Position numbers and translations under genes: made by a program
The notes under the pieces: generated by a model
Told to the model about the DNA's origin: nothing
Seen by the model: only the letters and a program-made list of their open reading frames with translations
Databases searched by the model: none
Shown here: positions 1 to 7,735 of the stretch, in pieces
How the letters are laid out: each line of letters starts with the position of its first letter
Numbering within the stretch: the first letter of the stretch is position 1
Source: Clostridia bacterium
GTDB lineage: Bacteria; Bacillota; Peptococcia; DRI-13; UBA5745
Direction: 5' to 3'
DNA length: 64,000 nucleotides
Assembly: GCA_018436095.1 (NCBI GenBank)
Contig: JAHDMJ010000008.1
Location: 124,001 to 188,000, forward strand

Positions 1-1
1 G

Positions 2-2194
2 TGCCCTTCCTGCGAGACTTCCCTGGCGGAGGCGGAAATCGAATACGAGGAAAAGAAATCCTTCTCTATTTATGTAAAGTTCCCTTTAAAAGACGGCAAA
101 GGCGTTATCAAAACCCAGGATGTGTTTGCCGTAATCTGGACTACTACCCCCTGGACTTTGCCGGCCAATCTGGCTGTCTGCGTCCATCCCGAACTGACTT
201 ATGTGGTAGTGGAGGCCAGCCAGGAAGAAAAAACAGAAAAATACCTGGTGGCGGAGGCCCTGCTGGAGACCTTTGCCAAGGCCTGCGGCCTGGAAAACTG
301 CCGGGTTTTGGAAAAGGTGGAAGGTAAAGAATTAGAGGGCTTGCTTTGCAGCCATCCTTTTATGGACAGGGATTCCCTTGTGGTGCTGGGAGAGCACGTG
401 AACACCGACGCCGGCACGGGCTGCGTCCATACGGCGCCAGGCCACGGTGTGGATGACTTTGAAACCGGCAAGCGTTACGGACTGGAAGTACTTTGTCCCG
501 TGGATTTCCGGGGCGTCTTTACAAAAGAGGGAGGGCCGGTGGCCGGCCTGTTTATCGACGACGCTAATCCGGTGATCTTAAAGCTTTTAGCAGAAAAGGG
601 CCTGCTTTTAGGCAAAGGCTCTCTGCGCCATCAGTATCCTCATTGCTGGCGCTGCAAAAAGCCGGTGATGTACCGGGCGGCGGAGCAGTGGTTTGTATCT
701 ATCGACGGCTTCCGCCAGAAGGCTTTGGATGCTATCGATCATGAAGTACAGTGGGTGCCCTCCTGGGGACGGGACCGTATCCACAATATGATTGCCGACC
801 GGGGCGACTGGTGTATTTCCCGGCAAAGAACCTGGGGCGTACCCATTCCCATTTTCTATTGCAGCGATTGCGGCGAGGCCATTATCAACCGGGAGACCAT
901 TGACCGGGTGGCTGAGATCTTTGGCCGGGAAGGTTCCAATGCCTGGTGGATTCGGGAAGCTGCAGAGCTTTTGCCCGAGGGCTTCGTTTGTCCTCAGTGC
1001 GGCGGCAGCCGCTTCAAGAAAGAACAGGACATTATGGATGTCTGGTTCGACTCCGGCTCCAGCCATATGGCAGTATTGGATAAACGGCCTGAGCTGGCCT
1101 GGCCGGCAGATATGTATTTGGAAGGCAGCGATCAGCACCGGGGCTGGTTCAACTCTTCCCTTTGCACCGGCGTTGCCGTCCGGGGCCAGGCTCCTTACCG
1201 GACAGTATTAACCCACGGCTTTTTGGTAGACGAGAAGGGCCGCAAGCAATCAAAATCCATGGGCAATACCGTGGATCCTCATAAAGTCATCCAGCAAATG
1301 GGGGCGGATATTCTGCGGCTATGGGTAGCTTCTGTAGATTACCGCAACGATATGGCCAACTCCGACGGCATCATGAAGCAAATTTCAGAGGCCTACCGCA
1401 AGATTCGCAATACCGTCCGCTATCTTTTGGGCAATGTTCATGATTATGATCATGAGAGAGACCGCCAGCCGTACAAAGATCTGTTGGAAATCGACCGCTG
1501 GGCTTTGGATCAGTTGGCCCGGCTGGTGGATCTGGTGACGAGGGCCTTTGATGAATTTGAGTTCCACACGGCTTATCATGCCCTGCACCGTTTTTGCACC
1601 GTGGAAATGAGCGCTTTTTATCTGGATATCATCAAAGACCGGCTTTATTGCCAGAAAGCCGATTCAGCTCAAAGACGCAGCGGTCAGCAGGTGCTTTGGG
1701 AGGTATTGCAAGCGTTGACGGCTATGATCGCTCCTATTCTCACCTTTACGGCAGAGGAAATCTGGCAGTATCTGCCCCAATCCCAAACTATTCCTTTTGC
1801 TCAAATGGCCTTTTGGCCCAGCCGGGAGGAGGAATGGCAGGATGAAGCTCTGAATAAGCGGTGGCAGAAGCTGATTGATGTGCGGGAGCTGGCTTTAAAA
1901 GCCTTGGAAGAAGCCAGGGCCGACAAAAAAATCGGTCATTCCCTGGATGCCAAGGTAGTGCTGAAAGCCGGCAAGGACGCCTATGTCTGGCTCACCGACT
2001 ACGAAAAGCATCTGCCGGACTTGTTCATTGTTTCCCAAACCGAGCTTTTATTGGTGGACGGCGACGGCTTAGCGGTAGAGGTAACGAATGCCGCCGGCGA
2101 AAAATGTCAGCGCTGCTGGATCTATCATGAAGACTTAAATGACGCCGGCACTTGCCCCCGCTGCAGCAAGGTGCTGGATCAAATGGCTGATTAA
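2..2194 (+). CDS. ileS: Isoleucyl-tRNA synthetase, C-terminal part (5' end outside window)
   Basis: Charges tRNA-Ile with isoleucine in the cytoplasm. The reading frame is open from base 2, so the N-terminus with the HIGH motif lies outside the window; about 730 residues remain. Visible are the editing-domain signature WTTTPWTLPAN near the window start, DVWFDSGSSH, and the KMSKS loop in the form KQSKS (about base 1247). An anticodon-binding helical region follows, then a C-terminal zinc finger (two Cys pairs, CQRC and CPRC, about 2107-2160), typical of the bacterial zinc-containing IleS form. The stop is 15 bases before the ATG of the next gene. No T-box can be judged because the 5' end is missing. 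Confidence 0.97.
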   Translation, partial: CPSCETSLAEAEIEYEEKKSFSIYVKFPLKDGKGVIKTQDVFAVIWTTTPWTLPANLAVCVHPELTYVVVEASQEEKTEKYLVAEALLETFAKACGLENCRVLEKVEGKELEGLLCSHPFMDRDSLVVLGEHVNTDAGTGCVHTAPGHGVDDFETGKRYGLEVLCPVDFRGVFTKEGGPVAGLFIDDANPVILKLLAEKGLLLGKGSLRHQYPHCWRCKKPVMYRAAEQWFVSIDGFRQKALDAIDHEVQWVPSWGRDRIHNMIADRGDWCISRQRTWGVPIPIFYCSDCGEAIINRETIDRVAEIFGREGSNAWWIREAAELLPEGFVCPQCGGSRFKKEQDIMDVWFDSGSSHMAVLDKRPELAWPADMYLEGSDQHRGWFNSSLCTGVAVRGQAPYRTVLTHGFLVDEKGRKQSKSMGNTVDPHKVIQQMGADILRLWVASVDYRNDMANSDGIMKQISEAYRKIRNTVRYLLGNVHDYDHERDRQPYKDLLEIDRWALDQLARLVDLVTRAFDEFEFHTAYHALHRFCTVEMSAFYLDIIKDRLYCQKADSAQRRSGQQVLWEVLQALTAMIAPILTFTAEEIWQYLPQSQTIPFAQMAFWPSREEEWQDEALNKRWQKLIDVRELALKALEEARADKKIGHSLDAKVVLKAGKDAYVWLTDYEKHLPDLFIVSQTELLLVDGDGLAVEVTNAAGEKCQRCWIYHEDLNDAGTCPRCSKVLDQMAD

Positions 2195-2209
2195 ACAAGG
2201 AGCTTATTG

Positions 2210-3661
2210 ATGAGAAAAGAAACGGAAGTACTGGTGATCGGCGGCGGCCCTGCCGGCCTTTTGGCAGCCATTGCGGCTGCCCGCATGGGGGCTAAGGTTG
2301 TCTTGCTGGAAAAAAACAAAATGCTGGGCAGAAAGCTGCGCATTACCGGTAAAGGGCGCTGCAATATAACGAATACGGGAGATATTCCCGCCTTTATCAG
2401 CCAATTTGGCGAGCAGGGACCTTTTTTATACAGCGCCTTTTCTCGTTTCTTTCATGAGGATATCTGCCGGCTATTGACGGAAGAAGGCGTAGAGCTAAAA
2501 ACGGAAAGGGGAGGCCGGGTGTTTCCCGCTTCCGATCAGGCGGCGGATGTGGCGGCAGCTTTGGAAAATGCCGCTCAAAAGGCTGGGGTAGAAATTCGTA
2601 AAGGCTGCAAGGTGCAAGGGTTGCTTTTGGAGGAGCTGTCCCAGGGGACGGCTGACGATTTGCCTAGTGATCCGGCGGCGGTTTCCCCGCCGGACCGGAA
2701 GAGCAAAAAGGGTCAAGGCAAGCAAAAGGAAAAGCCTAGCTACCGGGTAAAGGGCGTCAGGCTCTATGACGCCTGGGACGACTTGGAGATTCGGGCTCAA
2801 GCGGTGATTCTGGCCACCGGCGGCAAGTCTTATCCGCTTACCGGTTCCACCGGCGAAGGCTATGGCTGGGCCCAAGGGGCAGGCCATCGGATAGTGGAGC
2901 CCCGGCCGGCCTTAGTGCCGTTGGAATCCTCCACCGGCTGGGTGGCGGCCTTGTCCGGCTTGACCTTGAAAAACGTAAAAGCTTCCTTATGGGCTTCTGA
3001 ATCTGGTCCCGAAGCAGGGGCTGAATGCGGCTCCGAATGCAGTTTTCAGTACAGTTCCCAATGCAGTTCCGATTCGCCGGGGAATCCCCGCTTGCTTGCT
3101 TCTTTTCAGGGAGAAATGCTTTTTGCTCACTTCGGCCTGACGGGGCCGATTATTTTGAGCTTGAGCCGCTATTACCGCCAGGAAATGGCAGGCTCTGCCA
3201 AAGTGTTAATCGATTTAAAGCCGGCCTTGAGCCATGAGGTTTTGGACAAAAGGTTGCAAAGAGATTTTCTGCAATACCAAAAAAAGCAGTTAGTTAATGC
3301 CATGACGGATCTGCTGCCCCGGGCGCTGATTCCTGTAGTGATCGCGGAAGCGGGCCTGGAAGAGACACAGCCCGTGGCGGAACTGACCAAAGAGCAGCGG
3401 CTGGCTTTGGGCAAGGTATTGAAAGCCCTGCCCGTGGCGATTACCGGTACCAGACCGATGGAAGAAGCCATCGTTACTGCCGGCGGCGTGGCCCTGGCGG
3501 AGGTGCAGCCTAAAACTATGGCCTCCAAAAAGGCAGCCGGCTTATATTTGGCCGGGGAAATTCTGGACATCGACGGCTTTACCGGTGGCTACAATTTGCA
3601 GGCCGCCTTTTCTACCGGCTGGGTGGCCGGTGAAAGTGCCGCTTTTTCCCTTGCTCCTTAA
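2210..3661 (+). CDS. BaiN/HI0933-family NAD(P)/FAD-dependent oxidoreductase
   Basis: A 483-residue flavoprotein of the HI0933/YhiN/BaiN family. The substrate of most members is unknown; some reduce bile-acid intermediates. The N-terminal dinucleotide fold shows GGGPAG (about residues 11-16) and the family motif GRKLRITGKGRCNITNT (about 41-57). The C-terminus has the conserved LDIDGFTGGYNLQAAF block. ATG at 2210 is chosen over TTG 2207 because AAGGAG at 2197-2202 is then 7 bases away. Two hydrophilic low-complexity segments look inserted: about residues 146-172 (rich in S, P, K, Q) and about 262-290 (C/S/E-rich with a short internal repeat). Family is secure, function is not. Confidence 0.88.
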   Translation: MRKETEVLVIGGGPAGLLAAIAAARMGAKVVLLEKNKMLGRKLRITGKGRCNITNTGDIPAFISQFGEQGPFLYSAFSRFFHEDICRLLTEEGVELKTERGGRVFPASDQAADVAAALENAAQKAGVEIRKGCKVQGLLLEELSQGTADDLPSDPAAVSPPDRKSKKGQGKQKEKPSYRVKGVRLYDAWDDLEIRAQAVILATGGKSYPLTGSTGEGYGWAQGAGHRIVEPRPALVPLESSTGWVAALSGLTLKNVKASLWASESGPEAGAECGSECSFQYSSQCSSDSPGNPRLLASFQGEMLFAHFGLTGPIILSLSRYYRQEMAGSAKVLIDLKPALSHEVLDKRLQRDFLQYQKKQLVNAMTDLLPRALIPVVIAEAGLEETQPVAELTKEQRLALGKVLKALPVAITGTRPMEEAIVTAGGVALAEVQPKTMASKKAAGLYLAGEILDIDGFTGGYNLQAAFSTGWVAGESAAFSLAP

Positions 3662-3731
3662 GGCTGGGTATGATGAGATTTGGCTGATGGGCTTAGTTTA
3701 TAATGAGATATAGGAAGATGAGTGAGTTGTA

Positions 3732-4754
3732 ATGAAAACAATCAAGGTCTATGTGGATGGGCAGTCCGGTACTACAGGCTTGCAGATTAATGAACGTTTG
3801 GCTGGCCATCCTTTTGTGGAGATTCTGCGGATACCGGAGGAGGATAGGCGCAATGAAGAGCTGCGCCGGCAATTCATCAATAAGGCTGACGTAGTGTTCT
3901 TATGTCTGCCGGATCAAGCTGCCGTTGAAGCTGCGGCTTTGGTCGATCCGGATAACCGGATCACCAGGCTTATTGACGCCAGCACCGCTCACCGTACCCA
4001 TCCCCAGTGGGTCTACGGTCTGCCGGAGCTTTCTCCGGTGGCCAGAACGGCCATTGCCGCTGCTGTCCGGCTGGCCAACCCCGGCTGCCATGCTACTGCG
4101 TTTCTGCTGCCGGTGAGCCCCTTAGTGGCAGCCGGTATTTTGCCGGCGGATTATCCCGTAAGCTGCCATAGCATTACCGGTTATACCGGCGGCGGCAAAG
4201 CCATGATTGCCGAATATGAGGATCCTCAGAGGCAGGAGCGCTATCCCGATTACGATGCGCCCCGGGAGTATGCTTTGGGTCAAGCTCATAAGCATTTGCC
4301 GGAGATGCAGAAATACGCCGGGCTGGCTTTTGCGCCGTCTTTTTCTCCTATTGTAGCCAGCTTCCCCAGAGGCTTGGCGGTATTCACTCATTTGGAAACC
4401 CGGTTGCTGAGGGCTCCTCAAGGAGAAACTCCTCAAAGCGAAGGAACGCAAGGAGAAACACCTCAAAAGAAGGTGAGCCCTCAATTGATCCGGGAGGTTT
4501 TAGCCAAGCATTATCAGGACAGCCAAATGGTGCAGGTGATGCCTTATGAGGGAGCCAGTTGTCAAGGCGCCGGTTATTTGAATGTGAAGGCATGCAACGA
4601 TACGGATCGGGCGGAGATTTTTGTTTTCGGCAATGAAGAAAGGATCACCTTAGCTTGCCGCCTCGATAATTTAGGCAAGGGGGCCGGAGGGGCTGCTATA
4701 CAGAACATGAACATCATGATGGGCTTGCCGGAAGATACAGGCCTTGTGAAGTAG
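3732..4754 (+). CDS. argC: N-acetyl-gamma-glutamyl-phosphate reductase (ArgC, type 2)
   Basis: Third step of arginine biosynthesis: NADPH-dependent reduction of N-acetylglutamyl phosphate to the semialdehyde. The 340-residue protein starts with a nucleotide-binding stretch (VYVDGQSGTTG). It carries the catalytic cysteine in ANPGCHATAF (about residue 120) and the GYTGGGKAMI loop (about residue 153), as in the shorter type 2 ArgC group. A repetitive Q/G/E/T/P-rich insert lies at about residues 226-250 (bases 4405-4480), built from two near-copies of a QGETPQ unit. The ribosome binding site is weak (AGGAAG about 13 bases upstream). No other arg gene is adjacent, so arginine genes are dispersed here. 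Confidence 0.93.
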   Translation: MKTIKVYVDGQSGTTGLQINERLAGHPFVEILRIPEEDRRNEELRRQFINKADVVFLCLPDQAAVEAAALVDPDNRITRLIDASTAHRTHPQWVYGLPELSPVARTAIAAAVRLANPGCHATAFLLPVSPLVAAGILPADYPVSCHSITGYTGGGKAMIAEYEDPQRQERYPDYDAPREYALGQAHKHLPEMQKYAGLAFAPSFSPIVASFPRGLAVFTHLETRLLRAPQGETPQSEGTQGETPQKKVSPQLIREVLAKHYQDSQMVQVMPYEGASCQGAGYLNVKACNDTDRAEIFVFGNEERITLACRLDNLGKGAGGAAIQNMNIMMGLPEDTGLVK

Positions 4755-4798
4755 TAGAGCGCGCGGTGGGGCAGTGATAATCCCTGCTTCGCAGCGGC

Positions 4799-5090
4799 TG
4801 CTCCAAAACTTCAAGTTTGTCATCGTTCGCTGGGGCTGATTGTGCAAAATTGCAAGTTTGTCATCGTTCGCTTGGGCTAACTGCTCAAAACTGCAGGTTT
4901 GTAACCCCTAAATCTCGGTTTCGAAACAAATTTGGCCCGGAAATGGGGTGAAAACCCTATTTTCGGGCCAAATCACATACTACAAACTTGCAATTTTGAG
5001 CAAAACGCTATGAGTTGATGATACAAATCTGCAATTTTGCACAAACGCCGCGCCCCCCTTCTACAAACTTGCATTTCTGAGCAAAAATGG
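4799..5090. repeat. Symmetric array of six dyad repeats around a central hairpin
   Basis: The 475-base gap between argC and birA holds no gene but strong structure. Three forward copies of a unit with core CAAAATTGCAAGTTTG lie at about 4802-4823, 4843-4864 and 4884-4905. Three inverted copies lie at about 4981-5003, 5022-5043 and 5062-5084. Between them, 4930-4972 is a long inverted repeat (19-base arms, two positions that would be G-U in RNA, GAAA loop). The core is itself a near-palindrome (CAAA-N-TTGCAA-N-TTTG). The two left copies also share a GTCATCGTTCGC tail. Related units recur at 18264-18310 and 24967-25316. Confidence 0.8.
4930..4972. repeat. Central long inverted repeat of the array
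   Basis: Arms 4930-4948 and about 4954-4972 (TTTGGCCC... against ...GGGCCAAA) pair over 19 positions with two G-U/A-C differences and a short GAAA loop. No T-run follows on either strand, so it does not look like a Rho-independent terminator for argC. It sits exactly between the forward and inverted repeat copies. Confidence 0.8.
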
Positions 5091-5149
5091 GCTGATGGCC
5101 ATTGAAGAGTAACCTGGTGGAACCATTGTCACCCTAAAAATAAAAATAG

Positions 5150-5178
5150 TTGACAATAGACTGGTTTCTGCTTAAAAT
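5150..5178 (+). promoter_or_regulatory. Sigma-70-type promoter for birA-bioY
   Basis: TTGACA at 5150-5155 and TAAAAT at 5173-5178 are separated by 17 bases, a near-consensus vegetative promoter about 50 bases before the birA start. The TTACAGTGAAATGCATTAAAG stretch after the -10 is AT-rich; I could not identify a BirA operator dyad with confidence. Confidence 0.8.
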
Positions 5179-5229
5179 GTATTACAGTGAAATGCATTAA
5201 AGTAATAAGCTGAAAGGGGGCTCTATGTC

Positions 5230-6291
5230 TTGACGACAAAGCATCTGGTTTTGGCCAGGCTGGAGAGGGAGCGAGGCAGCCTCATATCCGGCAGTGAGCT
5301 GGCCAAAGCTTTAGGAGTAAGCCGCAACGCTGTCTGGAAAGCCATAAAGGAATTGCAGAAGGAAGGCCACCGCATTAATGGCCAGACCAATGGCGGCTAC
5401 CGTTTGCGGGAGGATAATGATATTTTGTCGGCGGCGGGTATAGCGCCTTATCTGCAGGCGGATATTGCCCCAACCAATATTCAAGTCTTTCCAAGCCTCA
5501 ATTCCACCAATGACCTGGCTAAGGAAAAGGCTTTGGCAGGGGCAGCAGCCGGCACGGTAATTCTTGCGGAAGAGCAAACAAAAGGCAAAGGCCGAATGGG
5601 CCGTAGCTATTATTCTCCTGCCGGCGCCGGTATCTATCTCAGCATGATTTTGCGGCCAAAGCTAGCCGGCAGCCAGGCCCTGCTTTTGACTACGGGAGTG
5701 GCGGTGGCTGCTGCCCAAGCTATTGAGGAATTATGGGATTGCCGGGTTAAGATTAAATGGGTTAATGATTTATACGTGGAAGGCAAAAAGGTCGCCGGTA
5801 TTTTGACGGAAGCAGCTACCAATTGGGAGACAGGCATAGTCGATCATGTGGTTTTAGGGGTGGGGATTAACGTCAGATCCAGCCGGGAAGGTTTTCCTAT
5901 GGAGTTGGCCCATAAAGCGGGGGTTCTTTGCCCGGAAGGACCGGCTGCAGCAGATGAAGAAGCTAACCCGGATCAAAAACAGCAGCTAAGAGGAAAGCTG
6001 CTGCGCAATCCTTTAGCTGCAGCATTAATTAATCGTATATGGCAAATGGCCAAGTCATTAGAAGAGCAACCGGGGCCGGCAGCCGCAGAACTGATAAACG
6101 AAGCCCGCCGGCGCTCCTGCGTATTGGGCAAACAAGTGCTGATTGAAGGCTATGAAGGGCTGAATCAGGCTAAGGCGGTGGACATTAATGAATGGGGATT
6201 TTTGATTGTAGAGGATCAGCAGGGCTGCCGCCACATATTAAACACAGGGGAAATCAGTCTGCGTAATCAAGAAGGCCAAAGCTGGCAATAA
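5230..6291 (+). CDS. birA: Bifunctional biotin ligase / biotin operon repressor BirA
   Basis: Activates biotin as biotinyl-AMP and attaches it to carboxylase carrier proteins; the N-terminal winged helix lets it act as a repressor. The HTH is at residues 1-60 (SGSELAKALGVSRNAVWKAI). The ligase domain shows KGKGRMGRSYYSP (about 120-132) and KWVNDLYVEGKKVAGIL. The C-terminal domain is of SH3 type. The start is TTG at 5230, placed 9 bases after AAAGGGGG. An ATG-TCT-TGA mini-frame (5225-5233) overlaps this start. A hydrophilic insert (about residues 235-262) interrupts the catalytic domain. bioY follows 47 bases downstream, so regulator and transporter are co-transcribed. Confidence 0.95.
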   Translation: MTTKHLVLARLERERGSLISGSELAKALGVSRNAVWKAIKELQKEGHRINGQTNGGYRLREDNDILSAAGIAPYLQADIAPTNIQVFPSLNSTNDLAKEKALAGAAAGTVILAEEQTKGKGRMGRSYYSPAGAGIYLSMILRPKLAGSQALLLTTGVAVAAAQAIEELWDCRVKIKWVNDLYVEGKKVAGILTEAATNWETGIVDHVVLGVGINVRSSREGFPMELAHKAGVLCPEGPAAADEEANPDQKQQLRGKLLRNPLAAALINRIWQMAKSLEEQPGPAAAELINEARRRSCVLGKQVLIEGYEGLNQAKAVDINEWGFLIVEDQQGCRHILNTGEISLRNQEGQSWQ

Positions 6292-6338
6292 AAAAGCAGT
6301 AATATAAAATCAGAAGAAGAGAGGTAAGGAAGTTAATT

Positions 6339-6935
6339 ATGAAAAACTCCAATTCAGTATCAATGCCGGCAAAACAGGCGAAATCCTCCTGGACCATCCG
6401 GCAGCTAATTTATTGCGCCCTTTTTTCGGCGTTGACCGCTACGGGGGCTTTTTTCAAAATTCCTATGCCATATTTTGATTATGTGACTTTGCAGACTCTG
6501 GCCGTTTTATTAGCCGGCATGCTTTTGGGCAGCCGGGCTGGGGCCTTGTCTCAAATTGCTTATGTATTACTGGGGCTGGTGGGTGTACCGGTTTTTGCCG
6601 GCGGCGGCGGCTTCGGCTATGTATTAAAACCTACCTTTGGTTATCTCATGGGTTTTTGCCTGGCTGCCTGGCTAATCGGCAAGCTGCTGGAGAAAAGGCC
6701 CCGATTGGAGAGAAAATTTATCCATTACTATCTGACCGGCCTGGCCGGTTTAGGGGCTCTTTACAGCTTAGGAATTCTTTACCGCTGGTTTATTACGAAT
6801 TTTATTATGGAAGTTTCTTTGCCTTTTTGGACCTTGGTTTTATCCTGCCTGACATTGGAAATACCTAAAGATATTCTGATCTGTGCCCTGGCAGCTTGGT
6901 TGGCCGGGCGGCTTCATCAAGTAGTTAAGTCATAA
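6339..6935 (+). CDS. bioY: Biotin transporter BioY (ECF S component)
   Basis: Membrane substrate-binding subunit for biotin uptake, normally working with the shared ECF module EcfA/EcfA'/EcfT, which is not encoded in this window. The 198-residue protein has about six hydrophobic segments. The BioY pattern is seen in the N-terminal half (IPMPYFDYVTLQTLAVLLAG, then GSRAGALSQIAYVLLGLVGVPVFA and a GGGG-rich FGYVLKPTFGYL region). A ribosome binding site (AGGAAG) lies 8-9 bases before the ATG. Its position behind birA fits biotin-dependent control. Confidence 0.95.
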   Translation: MKNSNSVSMPAKQAKSSWTIRQLIYCALFSALTATGAFFKIPMPYFDYVTLQTLAVLLAGMLLGSRAGALSQIAYVLLGLVGVPVFAGGGGFGYVLKPTFGYLMGFCLAAWLIGKLLEKRPRLERKFIHYYLTGLAGLGALYSLGILYRWFITNFIMEVSLPFWTLVLSCLTLEIPKDILICALAAWLAGRLHQVVKS

Positions 6936-6999
6936 AAATTTCCTGGGAAATAATGGATAATATATTCTTCATTGCATAGAATGGATAGGTTGACAAAAT

Positions 7000-7036
7000 A
7001 CCTCCTTAACGTTACAGTTTTTAGGGAGGTGTTTTT
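7000..7036 (+). promoter_or_regulatory. Hairpin enclosing the ribosome binding site of the 7038 gene
   Basis: ACCTCC at 7000-7005 is perfectly complementary to GGAGGT at 7025-7030, the Shine-Dalgarno sequence of the next gene, and is followed by six T. If transcribed, the stem would hide the SD and might also act as a terminator. A TTGACA at 6990-6995 with TACAGT 17 bases further on is an alternative reading in which the hairpin arms are promoter DNA. Confidence 0.4.
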
Positions 7037-7037
7037 T

Positions 7038-7547
7038 ATGAAAAGATTTGCGGCAGGGCTGGTCATGGGCTTAACTATCGGCTTGAGCTTGTCTGTTTCT
7101 CCGATTTTGTTTGCCGGCTCCGATATCAGGTTGATCATTAACGGCAAAGATATTACGCCCTTGATGGACGTGAAGCCACAGAATATCGATGGCAGGATAC
7201 TGGTGCCGGCCCGTTATGTGGCGGAAAATTTAGAGGCTAAGGTGGAATGGGACAGCAGCCGGCAGGAAGTGATCATCACATCGGACGGAAAAGGGCTGCC
7301 GGGCTCATCGGCTCCGGATTATCTGGCTCCCTTGGAGGATAATCCTCATCGATCCTCAGAAGAGCTGGATGAAATCTACCGGGCGGAGCTTGCCGCCTTA
7401 GAGTTAAAAATAACCTATAAAGGCACAGCCTTTGTCATTATTGACCGTTATACCGAGGATATTGTCTACTCCATCAGCGGTGGCAATACGGAAAACCTGG
7501 TGCGGGCTTATCTGAAACAGGAATTACAGCGAAAAGGTCTAATTTAA
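7038..7547 (+). CDS. Secreted copper-amine-oxidase-N-like domain protein
   Basis: A 169-residue exported protein. Residues 1-30 form a signal peptide (MKRF, then a hydrophobic stretch ending in LFAG). Residues 32-82 match the copper amine oxidase N-terminal-like (stalk) domain: short strands with IRLIINGKDITP, ILVPARYVAENLEAKVEW and DSSRQEVIIT. This domain is common in secreted Bacillota proteins and usually unrelated to oxidase activity. The rest (about 105-165) is a small unrecognised domain. ATG 7038 is preferred because GGGAGGT is 8 bases upstream and the signal peptide begins there; upstream in-frame codons would add an unconvincing tail. Confidence 0.8.
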   Translation: MKRFAAGLVMGLTIGLSLSVSPILFAGSDIRLIINGKDITPLMDVKPQNIDGRILVPARYVAENLEAKVEWDSSRQEVIITSDGKGLPGSSAPDYLAPLEDNPHRSSEELDEIYRAELAALELKITYKGTAFVIIDRYTEDIVYSISGGNTENLVRAYLKQELQRKGLI

Positions 7548-7585
7548 CCCATGAATTTTCATCATAATCATATTTTTTTCCAGTG

Positions 7586-7615
7586 TTGACGAAGCCCTAT
7601 AAGGCAGAGTATACT
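7586..7615 (+). promoter_or_regulatory. Promoter for the chemoreceptor gene
   Basis: TTGACG (7586-7591) and TATACT (7610-7615) are 18 bases apart in the 188-base gap before the MCP gene. The remaining leader (7616-7735) is AT-rich with no clear structure. Confidence 0.6.
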
Positions 7616-7735
7616 GAATATAGATTATGCTAAATTAATAATAAACTGTATATGCAAATCTTTTGCGAATATTACCAATACTAAGGCAGTCAGTTCTTTA
7701 CCATGTCAGAATAAGGAAAGGGAGATCTTCAGACA

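Noticed and set aside
4799-5090. CRISPR array
   Set aside because: Copies occur in both orientations, are imperfect, and are separated by irregular gaps; no cas genes are present.
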